Assembly (NCBI RefSeq): GCF_042651565.1
Contig: NZ_JBHSDF010000004.1
DNA from: Salinispirillum marinum
GTDB taxonomy: Bacteria; Pseudomonadota; Gammaproteobacteria; Pseudomonadales; Natronospirillaceae
DNA: 64,000 bases
Strand: one strand, 5' to 3'
Shown: positions 1-8,172 of the stretch, piece by piece
How the letters are laid out: each line of letters begins with the position of its first letter
How positions within the stretch are numbered: the stretch's first letter is position 1
Made by a program: the position numbers and the translations under genes
Notes under the pieces: model-generated
What the model was told of the DNA's origin: nothing
Seen by the model: only the letters and a program-made list of their open reading frames with translations
The model's database searches: none

Positions 1-230
1 CGAGTAGCTTGGGTGTGTAGCTTTTATGCCCGGATGGGTGCAGCTGAGGCACAAAGTGCCTGACTGACCACCGAGTTAAAGTGAAGCAGTGTTTTATGAT
101 TTACCGAGTAGCTTGGGTGTGTAGCTTTTATGCCCGGATGGGTACAGCTGGGGCACGAAGTGCCTGACTGACCGCCGCGTTAAAGTGAAGCACTGATTGA
201 TGATTTACCGAGTAGCTTGGGTGTGTAGCT
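1..230 (+). repeat. 104-bp tandem repeat with tRNA-Val 5' fragments
   Basis: Two complete 104-bp units lie at 1-104 and 105-208, and a third begins at 209 and runs into the real tRNA-Val gene. Aligned by eye, the two units differ at 8 positions. Each unit contains the 10-nt leader and then the first 12 nt of tRNA-Val, after which it diverges. Each also holds a short perfect hairpin (GGCAC, 3-nt loop, GTGCC). The array starts at the window edge, so the copy number upstream is unknown. Confidence 0.9.
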
Positions 231-294
231 CAGCTGGGAGAGCATCGCCCTTACAAGGCGAGGGTCAGCGGTTCGATCCCGTTCACACCCACCA
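219..294 (+). tRNA. tRNA-Val (anticodon TAC)
   Basis: The 76-nt sequence folds as a cloverleaf. The acceptor arm GGGTGTG pairs with CACACCC and CCA is encoded at 292-294. The anticodon loop CTTACAA puts TAC at 252-254, and the T arm carries GGTTCGATCC. It lies 5 bp upstream of tRNA-Asp and is very likely co-transcribed with it. The same 5' end is repeated in the upstream tandem units. Confidence 0.97.
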
Positions 295-299
295 TTCGC

Positions 300-376
300 G
301 GACCGGTAGTTCAGTTGGTTAGAATGCCGGCCTGTCACGCCGGAGGTCGCGGGTTCGAGCCCCGTCCGGTCCGCCA
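300..376 (+). tRNA. tRNA-Asp (anticodon GTC)
   Basis: The 77-nt sequence folds as a cloverleaf. The acceptor arm GGACCGG pairs with CCGGTCC, the discriminator is G373, and CCA is encoded at 374-376. The anticodon GTC is at 334-336 and the T arm carries GGGTTCGAGCCCC. It is the second gene of the Val-Asp pair. No further tRNA is visible before the next protein gene. Confidence 0.97.
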
Positions 377-499
377 ACTTTAAGTAGACCTCCATATAAG
401 CTTTATTTAAGCAATCTTGTGACAAACGCTTTAGCTCACTGACGATTGTGTTATTCTTTCCTGTAACTTATGTCTAACCACAGGTACACGGAAAACATA

Positions 500-1060
500 A
501 TGCTACGGTTTGCGTCACGCCTCCGTCTTATCACTATCTTCCTATTCCTTTCTTTGCCTGTCTTGGCCAATGCCCAGCTGATCGAACAACGTTTTGAATT
601 GCGCGGAGCCACTGTGGTCGATACCTCGACCGGGCTGCAATGGATGCGTTGCTCTATTGGTCAAACATGGTCAGGCTCTAGCTGCCAAGGCGACGCCACA
701 CAGTTGACCTGGATCGATGCTGTCAGGGCTGGTCCGTTATTGAACCAACAAGATATCCCGGGTTTCGAAGGGTTTACCGACTGGCGGCTCCCAACGCTGG
801 AAGAGCTACTGTCGTTGGTTTATTGCTCAAGTAACCAACCGGCGCGTTTTAAAGGCAATAATACAGCAGGGTGTCGAGGGCGTTATACCACGCCGACGAT
901 TGTCGCTAGTGTTTTCCCGAATACCACCAGCGGCTGGTATTGGACAACGACGTCTGAATCTTCCACTCTGGCATGGAGTATTGCTTTTCATTATGGTTAT
1001 GCAGATAACGATCAGAAAACACTGCGAGAAAGTGTGCGCTTAGTACGTGTAGCTGACTAA
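500..1060 (+). CDS. Exported DUF1566 (Lcl C-terminal-like) domain protein
   Basis: This is a predicted secreted or periplasmic protein of unknown function, about 186 aa. An ATG at 470 is also in frame, but starting at 500 gives a textbook signal peptide: a basic MLRFASRLR n-region, a hydrophobic stretch, and an ANA cleavage site near residue 25. The mature part has the family's marks: a VVDTSTGLQWMRC segment, a paired cysteine, a GFTDWRLPT motif and a terminal SVRLVR motif. A paralogue lies at 26943-27485. The gene stands alone between the tRNA pair and a strong terminator at 1071. Family membership is by pattern recognition, and the molecular role is not known to me. Confidence 0.8.
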   Translation: MLRFASRLRLITIFLFLSLPVLANAQLIEQRFELRGATVVDTSTGLQWMRCSIGQTWSGSSCQGDATQLTWIDAVRAGPLLNQQDIPGFEGFTDWRLPTLEELLSLVYCSSNQPARFKGNNTAGCRGRYTTPTIVASVFPNTTSGWYWTTTSESSTLAWSIAFHYGYADNDQKTLRESVRLVRVAD

Positions 1061-1070
1061 ATCATCAGAT

Positions 1071-1106
1071 ATGGGAATCTTAGATTGTGATTCCCATCAT
1101 TTTTTT
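1071..1106 (+). terminator. Rho-independent terminator after the DUF1566 gene
   Basis: ATGGGAATC (1071-1079) pairs perfectly with GATTCCCAT (1089-1097) around a 9-nt loop and is followed by a run of seven T from 1100. It lies 10 bp after the stop codon and separates this gene from fadH. Confidence 0.88.
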
Positions 1107-1203
1107 CATTAATTCTGCGCCGATGTTGGTTAGTGTATCGCCCCGCGTGTTTTAGGTGATAATTTAAACGCTTGTTTGAATAACGTCTAAAAGGACGCCG
1201 CTC

Positions 1204-3219
1204 ATGTCTTTTCCAGCTGTATTTTCGCCCCTTGATTTAGGCCCGTTCACAGTCCCCAATCGCTTGATCATGGGGTCTATGCATACTGGGCTTGAAGAGT
1301 CGCCAAAGCATTTTGACCGGCTGGCGACGTTCTTTCAGCGTCGCGCAGAAGGTGGCGCTGGGTTGATCATTACCGGCGGCGTAGCACCGACCGATGCAGG
1401 TCGAGCGATGCCGGGTGGTGCCGCGATGCTGACTCAAGAGGATGCAGACTGTCATCGATGCATTCCGGAAGCTGTGCACGCGGTCGGTGGGCGCATTTGT
1501 TTGCAGCTTTTGCATACTGGCCGATATGGGTTTCACCCCAATGTAGTGAGTGCAACGGAGCAGCAGGCACCCATTTCACCCTTTGCACCGCATGCTTTAA
1601 CCGACTATGAAATTCAGCGCGAAATTGCGGGTTTCGCGGAAGCTTCGCGTTTAGCCGAGTTGGCCGGTTATGATGGCATCGAGATCATGGGTTCCGAAGG
1701 TTACTTTATTAATCAGTTCACCTCGCCAGCACTGAATAATCGGACAGATCAGTGGGGTGGGGCGGCAGAAAATCGGCACCGGTTAGCCATAGAGATTGTT
1801 CGTGCAATCAAAGATGTCGTGAGTCCTCAGTTTCTAATTATTTTTCGGATTTCTTTGTTGGATCTGGTTCCGAATGGTACACCATGGGAAGAGGTAGAAA
1901 CCTTAGCATTGGCCTTGGAAGCGGAGGGTGTGCACCTGTTCAACTCAGGTATAGGTTGGCATGAATCTCGCCTGCCCACGATCGCTTCAATGGTGCCGTC
2001 GGCGGCTTTTTCTGATGCCACAGCCCGGTTGCGCAAACTTGTGCGGATTCCCGTCGCGGTGACCAATCGTATCAACATGCCTGAGCAGGCCGAAACGTTG
2101 CTGCGCGATAACGTAGCGGATCTCGTCACTATGGCGCGTCCTTGGTTGGCCGACGCCGACTGGGGGAAGAAAGCGCAAAACAATCAGGTTGCCGATATCA
2201 ATACCTGTATAGGTTGCAATCAAGCCTGTCTGGATCATGTGTTTGTCGGTAAAGCAGTCACCTGCTTAGTCAACCCCTATGCTTTGAACGAGCATAAGCT
2301 AAAGATTATTCCAGCGGAAAAACCGCGCCATGTCGCCGTCATTGGTGGTGGGGTGGCAGGTATGTCGGCCGCTGTCGAGGCGGCGCAACGTGGCCACAGT
2401 GTCACACTGTATGAGAAGCGCGATCGTCTCGGTGGGCAATTTCAGTTGGCCGCCGCTATCCCCGGTAAAGAAGATTACGCGCAAACACTCCGCTATTTTG
2501 AAACCCGGCTAGCTGCCCTTGGTGTGCGTGTACAGTTGAACCGACCCGTGACCGTGGAAGATCTGACTACGGCACAAATTTCCAGCGTTATTCTCGCTAC
2601 CGGCGTCAATCCTCGCGTCCCGGACTTGCCGGGTGTCGATCTGCCCAATGTTGTGCGCTATGACCAACTCTTGCGTGGTGAAGTAGCGCCGGGCCAGCGC
2701 ATAGCCGTCATCGGTGCCGGTGGGATCGGCTTCGACGTGTGTGAGTTCTTATTGCACTGTGATGCTCCCGTCACCGACAAAGCGGCTTTCTTACGCCACT
2801 GGGGGATTGTCGGTGAGGGTAATGCGCAGGGTGGGTTGGCACAGCCACAACCGCACCACGCCACGCGGCATATAACACTCTGCCAACGTTCTACCCATAA
2901 GCCGGGCAAGACGTTGGGTAAAACCACGGGCTGGATTCACCGCACGGCGCTGAAAATGGGCGGGGTCGAGCATCTGGTCGGCATCGAGTACGAACGCATT
3001 GATGACGCCGGGTTGTGGTACCGAAAAGACGATACGTTACAGTGTTTAGCGGTTGACCAGATAGTTCTGTGCAGCGGGCAGGAATCCGAACTCGGATTAA
3101 TGCACGACTTACAAGCAGCCGGTTTCGACGTGAAAGTAATCGGTGGTGCCGAGAAGGCGGCGGAGTTGGATGCAAAGCGGGCGATTCGACAAGGCGTGGA
3201 TGCAGCGATGACACTCTGA
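1204..3219 (+). CDS. fadH: NADPH-dependent 2,4-dienoyl-CoA reductase
   Basis: FadH reduces 2,4-dienoyl-CoA during beta-oxidation of unsaturated fatty acids, using NADPH, FAD, FMN and a 4Fe-4S cluster. At 671 aa it has the usual length. Residues 1-340 form the old-yellow-enzyme barrel, with the expected catalytic Tyr near 167 and His near 253. The cluster cysteines lie in CIGCNQAC near 334-341, with a fourth near 353. A GGGVAG FAD-binding motif is near 379 and a GAGGIG nucleotide motif near 500. AAGGAC precedes the ATG by about 8 nt. The gene appears monocistronic: 140 bp separate it from the previous gene and about 100 bp from the next. Confidence 0.96.
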   Translation: MSFPAVFSPLDLGPFTVPNRLIMGSMHTGLEESPKHFDRLATFFQRRAEGGAGLIITGGVAPTDAGRAMPGGAAMLTQEDADCHRCIPEAVHAVGGRICLQLLHTGRYGFHPNVVSATEQQAPISPFAPHALTDYEIQREIAGFAEASRLAELAGYDGIEIMGSEGYFINQFTSPALNNRTDQWGGAAENRHRLAIEIVRAIKDVVSPQFLIIFRISLLDLVPNGTPWEEVETLALALEAEGVHLFNSGIGWHESRLPTIASMVPSAAFSDATARLRKLVRIPVAVTNRINMPEQAETLLRDNVADLVTMARPWLADADWGKKAQNNQVADINTCIGCNQACLDHVFVGKAVTCLVNPYALNEHKLKIIPAEKPRHVAVIGGGVAGMSAAVEAAQRGHSVTLYEKRDRLGGQFQLAAAIPGKEDYAQTLRYFETRLAALGVRVQLNRPVTVEDLTTAQISSVILATGVNPRVPDLPGVDLPNVVRYDQLLRGEVAPGQRIAVIGAGGIGFDVCEFLLHCDAPVTDKAAFLRHWGIVGEGNAQGGLAQPQPHHATRHITLCQRSTHKPGKTLGKTTGWIHRTALKMGGVEHLVGIEYERIDDAGLWYRKDDTLQCLAVDQIVLCSGQESELGLMHDLQAAGFDVKVIGGAEKAAELDAKRAIRQGVDAAMTL

Positions 3220-3317
3220 CCTGCGTCGTCATTCCAATGCTATTTCCACGTCAATCATTGTACGTTCAGTGGGTTGATGCATAATGATATGCATCGTGAG
3301 TCGTCGAAGGAGCCTGT

Positions 3318-4079
3318 GTGCACGCGGAAGCCATCTTTTTTTTCGATGAAGGTCGAATCTGCAAGGAAATGCGCTTTGCAGAGTTTGATGCCGTACTGGA
3401 TGGTATGGTGCCTATGATGTCGTTCGCAGACCGGCGATTGGGCACCGCGTATGTGCAGTTGGACGAGCAATTGATCGTAGTGGCGGTTGTATTTTTCATC
3501 GTGGAGTTCGATGCTCGCGGTATGGTCAGTGCCAAATGGAACCTGCCGCTGCGTGACCTTGCGGATCGGGGTAAGCCGGGACCAAAACTGGGAGATGTGT
3601 ACCCTAAAATGGTCTGTCGTACGCAAGGACCTATGCGCTATACCGAGCAACTATGGGAGCCTTTTCGGCGTACGGTACATGATCCCTATTGGGAAATATC
3701 GCGCATGTTGAAGCGCAACAAACTGGGCTTTTCGGCGCACAAGTTGTCCCAAGTCGAGTCTCTGGCTTCTATAGAGCCCTCAGACAATGATGTGCCAACC
3801 CTTACCTCGACGGCGGTAACCGATCCTTCTTCGACGGGCTCGCAGCGCCTGGCTGAGTTAGAGCGGCAATTGCAGTCAGCGCGTGAAAAAGTGGGACATT
3901 ATCAACAACGCGATGAACAGTGGCAGCGCAAAGTACGAGCCTTACAACACGATTTAGAGACGGCACGCCATGAACTGAGTAAGGCGACGACGCTGAATCA
4001 GCGACTAACTCAGTACGTCAGACAACTCAAAGTGGCAGTTGCCAAGCGCGTTCAACGTCCCGTTGAACCATTGAAATAG
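3318..4079 (+). CDS. Unknown protein with C-terminal coiled coil
   Basis: I do not recognise this 253-aa protein. It begins at a GTG with a strong AAGGAG 5 nt upstream; no ATG is better placed. Residues 1-150 look globular, with alternating hydrophobic strands (VVAVVFFIVEF near 55) and an aromatic C-terminal part. Residues 150-180 are low-complexity and rich in Ser and Thr. Residues 180-245 are a heptad-like coiled coil full of Gln, Arg and Leu. There is no signal peptide or membrane segment, so it is probably cytoplasmic. It ends 6 bp before the PLP enzyme gene, so the two are probably co-transcribed. Confidence 0.75.
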   Translation: MHAEAIFFFDEGRICKEMRFAEFDAVLDGMVPMMSFADRRLGTAYVQLDEQLIVVAVVFFIVEFDARGMVSAKWNLPLRDLADRGKPGPKLGDVYPKMVCRTQGPMRYTEQLWEPFRRTVHDPYWEISRMLKRNKLGFSAHKLSQVESLASIEPSDNDVPTLTSTAVTDPSSTGSQRLAELERQLQSAREKVGHYQQRDEQWQRKVRALQHDLETARHELSKATTLNQRLTQYVRQLKVAVAKRVQRPVEPLK

Positions 4080-4085
4080 AGTTTT

Positions 4086-4970
4086 ATGGTTCAACCTCTC
4101 CTGCTGCAACGCCTCAATCATCCAGAACTTGTTGCACGAAATATTCGCTGCTCGGTGTGGCGGGAGGACCTCAACCACCCGGTGATTTCTGGAAATAAAT
4201 GGCACAAACTGGCACCTTGGTTGGCGCTAGCAGCCGAGCAAAATAAGCGTGGGCTTATGTCTTTCGGTGGGCGCCACTCCAATCATTTGCACGCGTTAGC
4301 GTATGCTGGACACCATTGCGGTTTTACTACCAAGGGCTGGGTGCGTGGGCATCCGGCAGAAGGCATGAGCCCAACCTTGGCCGATTGTTTGCGCTGGGGA
4401 ATGGAGGTTATTTTTGTGTCCCGGGCACGTTATCGCCAACGTCATGGACCAGAATGGCGACGGTGTGCCGAACAGCAATGGCCCGATTTTGTGTTCATTC
4501 CGGAAGGAGGTACCTCACCTATTGCCGTAGAAGCTGTGCGCCAATGGGGGCTTGAGTTATGGGGAAAATTACCGAGCGGCACAACCTTGTTGGTGCCGGT
4601 CGGGTCCGGTGGCACCTATGCCGGGTTGGCGCTCAGCGCACCTTCCGTGCAGCGTATCATAGCGGTGCCTGTCTTTAAGCAACCTGAGGCTACGTTACGT
4701 AGCCTGCAACATCATTACGATTTGCCCGGCGGGCAATGTTGGCCTGCGGCAGGGCGCGGCTTCGGGCGCAACAGCGCGGAGGAAATAGCGTTCGGTCGAT
4801 TCTTTCAAACCCATTTTGGTGTGCCGTTAGAGCCGGTGTATAACTTGAAAGTCGCCTATGTATTTTGGCAGCGCTTGATGCGTAATGAGTTACCCACCGG
4901 CAGCCAGTGGGTATTGTTGCATACCGGTGGCTTACAGGGCCGTCGCGGAACAGAATTGTCTGCAAGCTAG
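4086..4970 (+). CDS. PLP-dependent ACC deaminase / D-cysteine desulfhydrase family
   Basis: This is a fold-type II pyridoxal-phosphate enzyme of the family that deaminates D-cysteine (to pyruvate, sulfide and ammonia) or 1-aminocyclopropane-1-carboxylate. At 294 aa it is slightly shorter than most members. The expected PLP lysine is Lys38 in SGNKWHK. A GGRHSNH segment near 60-66 and the glycine-rich VPVGSGGTYAG loop near 170-180 fit cofactor and phosphate binding. Sequence alone does not separate D-cysteine desulfhydrase from ACC deaminase; the former is commoner in marine gammaproteobacteria (general knowledge). It follows the coiled-coil gene by 6 bp. Confidence 0.82.
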   Translation: MVQPLLLQRLNHPELVARNIRCSVWREDLNHPVISGNKWHKLAPWLALAAEQNKRGLMSFGGRHSNHLHALAYAGHHCGFTTKGWVRGHPAEGMSPTLADCLRWGMEVIFVSRARYRQRHGPEWRRCAEQQWPDFVFIPEGGTSPIAVEAVRQWGLELWGKLPSGTTLLVPVGSGGTYAGLALSAPSVQRIIAVPVFKQPEATLRSLQHHYDLPGGQCWPAAGRGFGRNSAEEIAFGRFFQTHFGVPLEPVYNLKVAYVFWQRLMRNELPTGSQWVLLHTGGLQGRRGTELSAS

Positions 4971-5019
4971 TGATGCTTAACGTACAATAGCACGCACATC
5001 TTATTAGGTAGCCAGTAGC

Positions 5020-5931
5020 GTGCAAATTCATTGGTATCCGGGCCATATGCACAAAGCCCAACGCAAAATACGAGAAGTTTTTCATCAAGTCGACGTCATG
5101 ATCGAAGTTTTGGACGCACGATTGCCGTTGTCCAGCCGCAATACCTTGCTCGCCGAAATTCGTGGTACCAAGCCCTGCTTGATGGTGCTGAACAAAACCG
5201 ATTTGGCCGATAGCTCGGTAACCAAAAAATGGCTGGCGTGGTACAACGCGCAAGAGGGCGTAACCGCCTACGCCACCCACAATGGCGAGCGCAAACGACT
5301 GCAAGACATACCGCAACTGTGCCGCGACATGGTGCCGCGTCGGGGCATTCCAGGAAAACCGGTACGAGCATTGATTGCGGGTATTCCCAACGTCGGCAAG
5401 TCAACGCTGATCAATTCTTTAGCCGGACGTAAGGTAGCACACACCGGTAATGAACCCGCGGTGACCAAGAACCAGCAGAAGGTCGATGCCGGAAAATATT
5501 TTCAACTATTGGATACCCCGGGCATCATGCAACCCTCGCCAGGCGATGTGTTGGCGGGTTATCGTTTGGCAACCAGTGGCGCCATTCGCTCCACCGCCAT
5601 GGAGTACGAAGAGGTGGCTTTATTTGCCATTGACTATCTGCTGCAACGTTATCGCGGTGCTCTGGCTAAACGCTATGGTATTTCAGAAGACAGTGACGAC
5701 GCAGCGCAGATACTGCCGGCCATTGCCGAGCGCCGTGGGTGTATCCGTGACGGCGAGCTGGATTTGCATAAAGCCAGTGAAATTGTGCTCAATGAATTCC
5801 GTGCCGGGAAACTTGGTCGAATCACCTTGGAAGAGCCGCAACGCGAACTGCCGTATCGGTTGCTGCCCCCGGAACCGGTGCACGACGAGTCTGACGACAG
5901 CGAACCTCCAACTGGCTTACATCGCCAGTGA
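5020..5931 (+). CDS. ylqF: Ribosome biogenesis GTPase, YlqF/RbgA family
   Basis: This is a circularly permuted GTPase that assists late assembly of the large ribosomal subunit. The protein opens with the family hallmark WYPGHMHKA. The G motifs occur in permuted order: G4 NKTD at 58-61, G1 GIPNVGKST at 121-129 and G3 DTPG at 165-168. A C-terminal RNA-binding helical region follows. The start is a GTG with only a weak upstream AGG; no ATG precedes it, and the N-terminal hallmark requires this start. At 303 aa the length is normal. The 3' end overlaps the convergent folM gene by 15 bp. Confidence 0.93.
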   Translation: MQIHWYPGHMHKAQRKIREVFHQVDVMIEVLDARLPLSSRNTLLAEIRGTKPCLMVLNKTDLADSSVTKKWLAWYNAQEGVTAYATHNGERKRLQDIPQLCRDMVPRRGIPGKPVRALIAGIPNVGKSTLINSLAGRKVAHTGNEPAVTKNQQKVDAGKYFQLLDTPGIMQPSPGDVLAGYRLATSGAIRSTAMEYEEVALFAIDYLLQRYRGALAKRYGISEDSDDAAQILPAIAERRGCIRDGELDLHKASEIVLNEFRAGKLGRITLEEPQRELPYRLLPPEPVHDESDDSEPPTGLHRQ

Positions 5932-6627
5932 CCGTCCACCATCGACCCGAATACTGGCACCGGTTAAATAGGGGTTGTTAATAATATAGTCTACGGTTTG
6001 TATGACGGGTGAAAAGCCACCTAATGTCTGCAAAGGGGTGGCTGCCAATACCTGTTTTTTCGCCGCCTCGGAATGCTCCGGAAGAAAGGCTAAAGGGCCA
6101 GGTAAAATGGCATTAACGCGAATTTTCGGGGCCAGGCTGATCGCATAACTGTCGTTCAAGCTCTGCAAGGCGGCCTTACTGGCGCAATAGAGACGAAACT
6201 TGGGACTCGGCTTTTGTACATAGATGTCGGTCAGGTGAATGATGTTACCGTGTTGGTATGTCGAGTTGGCAAGGTTGTCGCGTAAGGTTTCATTGAGTAT
6301 AAATGGGACCTGAATGTGCACTGAAGAAAAAGTATCGAAATCGGTTAATGCTTGGGTGCGATCATCCGGCGTAGGTGAAAATGCGGAGGCATTGTGGATG
6401 AGCACATCAATGCTTGGGTGTTTGTGTGCTATGTCGTCCGCAAACTGTTGTACGGCTGTGCGGTCCGTCAGTTCAAGTGGGTACAATTCGGCACCCATGG
6501 AATCGAGCGTGGCGATTTCGGGGTACGACTGCCGATAGGTGCCTATCACCTGATGCCCTTGGGTCAGAAAATGCTGCGCAAGTTCGAATCCTAAGCGACG
6601 TCCCACACCGGTAATAACCACCTTCAT
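5917..6627 (-). CDS. folM: Dihydromonapterin reductase (SDR family)
   Basis: FolM reduces dihydromonapterin to tetrahydromonapterin with NADPH and has weak dihydrofolate reductase activity. The 236-aa short-chain dehydrogenase has the FolM-style nucleotide motif TGVGRRLG (6-13), a central HNAS near 79, catalytic Tyr147 and Lys151, and the terminal VDGGRSLAM. AAGGGG lies about 8 nt before the ATG. The tail overlaps ylqF on the other strand. folX, the enzyme that makes the substrate precursor, lies about 5.2 kb away on the same strand. A terminator-like hairpin sits only about 40 nt upstream of the start, so expression may be attenuated. Confidence 0.92.
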   Translation of the reverse strand: MKVVITGVGRRLGFELAQHFLTQGHQVIGTYRQSYPEIATLDSMGAELYPLELTDRTAVQQFADDIAHKHPSIDVLIHNASAFSPTPDDRTQALTDFDTFSSVHIQVPFILNETLRDNLANSTYQHGNIIHLTDIYVQKPSPKFRLYCASKAALQSLNDSYAISLAPKIRVNAILPGPLAFLPEHSEAAKKQVLAATPLQTLGGFSPVIQTVDYIINNPYLTGASIRVDGGRSLAM

Positions 6628-6936
6628 AATTCACACCCCTTTTGATAACGTAAAAAACACCGCGCAAAAAAGAACCCCGCGACCTGTTAAGGCCGCGGGG
6701 GAAAGATTGCCCAGCAATAGATCGTCCATAATCCTTTCTGACTTCATCCTGAACTCAGCGAGTGCACTTCTAATGAAGCACAGGTCGTGCCAACAAATCT
6801 CTATTCTCAAAACTTTCTGCCAAACCCCTGTAACGTCAGTACTTCTGGCCAAATTAGTCGAGGCTCTTTTGGTTCTTGCGGTAACCAATTCACAAAATTA
6901 AATACGGACAAGAAACCAAATTGGTGCACTTTGCCC
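6628..6936 (-). other. Long folM leader without a convincing gene
   Basis: This 309-bp stretch between the sugar-efflux gene and folM holds no recognised protein gene. Read on the minus strand it contains a short ORF (start 6747, stop at 6631, 38 codons) that runs through the hairpin at 6675-6700 and stops three bases before the folM ATG. It could be a leader peptide or chance. No riboswitch or tRNA was recognised. Confidence 0.5.
6663..6700 (-). terminator. Terminator-like hairpin in the folM leader
   Basis: Read on the minus strand, CCCCGCG pairs perfectly with CGCGGGG (6694-6700 with 6675-6681) around a 12-nt loop and is followed by TTCTTTTTT. It is either the distant terminator of the efflux gene, about 240 nt after its stop, or an attenuator in front of folM. 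Its place about 40 nt before the folM start codon favours a regulatory role. Confidence 0.78.
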
Positions 6937-8106
6937 TCAATTATGGCGTTTATGAGCACATTGCCAGAGCGCCACAAAGGCGATGACCATGGCGAAAAAA
7001 CTGCCCAGAAACACCTGTTCGTAGCCTAGCCATTCGGCAATCAAACCACCTGCCGCTGCGCCGACTAACCCGCCGGTTTTGATTGCGTTGGAATACAACG
7101 TAGAGGCCATGCCTAAGCGATCTTGCATTAATGATTGGAAGACACTGATGCCCATGCCCGCCGCCAAGCCAATCAGCAATGCGTTGAATATTTGCCAGAC
7201 CATCAAGAGTGTGAAGCTGGAAAACAGGAAAATCCCGGCGTAAAACACCAAGCCTCCAGCCACGGCTACCCAGAGTGGTCGAAACAAAGGCCAGCGATGA
7301 GCCATGGCACCGGCGCCTACCATCAAGGGAATTTCTAAGCCTGCGGCCAAACCCATCAATACGCCGGGAGCAATACCCGCAATGCCCAGCGTTTCGCGCA
7401 CATACAAAGGCATGTAGACGATGTACATACTGTTCGCCGCGAAAATGGCCGCCATCATTAAGAACAGCCACTTTATCCGCCGATTGGTGGGTATCTTGAC
7501 AGCTGATGGTGGTTGATAGGGCGCGTCTTTTAACCCCGGCAGCAACAACAGCGCCAAGCCAAACATAGCGCTGGTGATCCACATCAAGTAGGTGAAACCA
7601 ATGCGTTCAAACAGCAGGTAGGCGAGTGGAGGGCCGATAATCCAACTGAATGAAATGCTGGCGCGCAACACTGACTGAAACAGCGCCGCTTCGGCGCTGC
7701 TGATCTGCTCGCGCGCCAAGGCAAACAATTGCGGTTGCGCGGTTGCTGACAAGCCAAACCACAGCATGCCGATCATCAGCAATAGCCCGTAATGGGTGGT
7801 GTAGCCCATTGCCAGGGCTCCCAGTGCGCTGATGGTCACGGCGACCCACAGGATTCGAACCCTACTGAGGCCGCGGTCTGATGCTAGGGCAAGTCCATGG
7901 CTCACGCCGATGCCAGCGGCAGTATTGAGTAGGAAAAAGATCCCAATCCAAAAAGGTGAGATACCCAAGCCAGTTGCCAAGTGGGTACTGAGCACGGGAA
8001 ACACGGCGGCTCCGGCCAAGCCGAGCATTAAAGCGAGAGTGAGCAGACGCAGAATTTTAGGTGAAAGCCAGAAGGCCACTCCATGTTGTGATACGGTGGA
8101 GGTCAT
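6937..8106 (-). CDS. MFS sugar efflux transporter, Set family
   Basis: This is an inner-membrane major-facilitator protein of 389 aa with about 12 hydrophobic segments. It resembles E. coli SetA/SetB, which export sugars and sugar analogues: the PFWIGIFFLLNTAAGIGVS segment near 50, the PQLFALARE motif near 124 and the SWIIGPPLAY motif near 155 are all characteristic. Substrate cannot be deduced. The ATG lacks a strong ribosome-binding site. It lies downstream of ansA but behind a strong terminator, so it is probably transcribed from its own promoter in a very short gap. Confidence 0.87.
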   Translation of the reverse strand: MTSTVSQHGVAFWLSPKILRLLTLALMLGLAGAAVFPVLSTHLATGLGISPFWIGIFFLLNTAAGIGVSHGLALASDRGLSRVRILWVAVTISALGALAMGYTTHYGLLLMIGMLWFGLSATAQPQLFALAREQISSAEAALFQSVLRASISFSWIIGPPLAYLLFERIGFTYLMWITSAMFGLALLLLPGLKDAPYQPPSAVKIPTNRRIKWLFLMMAAIFAANSMYIVYMPLYVRETLGIAGIAPGVLMGLAAGLEIPLMVGAGAMAHRWPLFRPLWVAVAGGLVFYAGIFLFSSFTLLMVWQIFNALLIGLAAGMGISVFQSLMQDRLGMASTLYSNAIKTGGLVGAAAGGLIAEWLGYEQVFLGSFFAMVIAFVALWQCAHKRHN

Positions 8107-8122
8107 AGTGTTCTGTTATGGG

Positions 8123-8162
8123 CAATAAAAATAAAAACGGTAAGCCGATAAAGGCTTACCGT
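8123..8162 (-). terminator. Rho-independent terminator of ansA
   Basis: ACGGTAAGCC (8137-8146) pairs perfectly with GGCTTACCGT (8153-8162) around a 6-nt loop. On the minus strand it is followed by TTTTATTTTTATTGC. It lies 10 bp after the ansA stop codon. Confidence 0.92.
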
Positions 8163-8172
8163 GAGGCTCAGG

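Noticed and set aside
1..230. Tandem repeats as a CRISPR array
   Set aside because: The units are contiguous 104-bp copies with no unique spacers and no cas genes nearby.
180..425. An 81-aa minus-strand ORF covering the tRNA pair
   Set aside because: It is the antisense translation of tRNA genes (LEPATSGVTGRHSNQLNYR-like text is a well-known artefact), not a protein gene.
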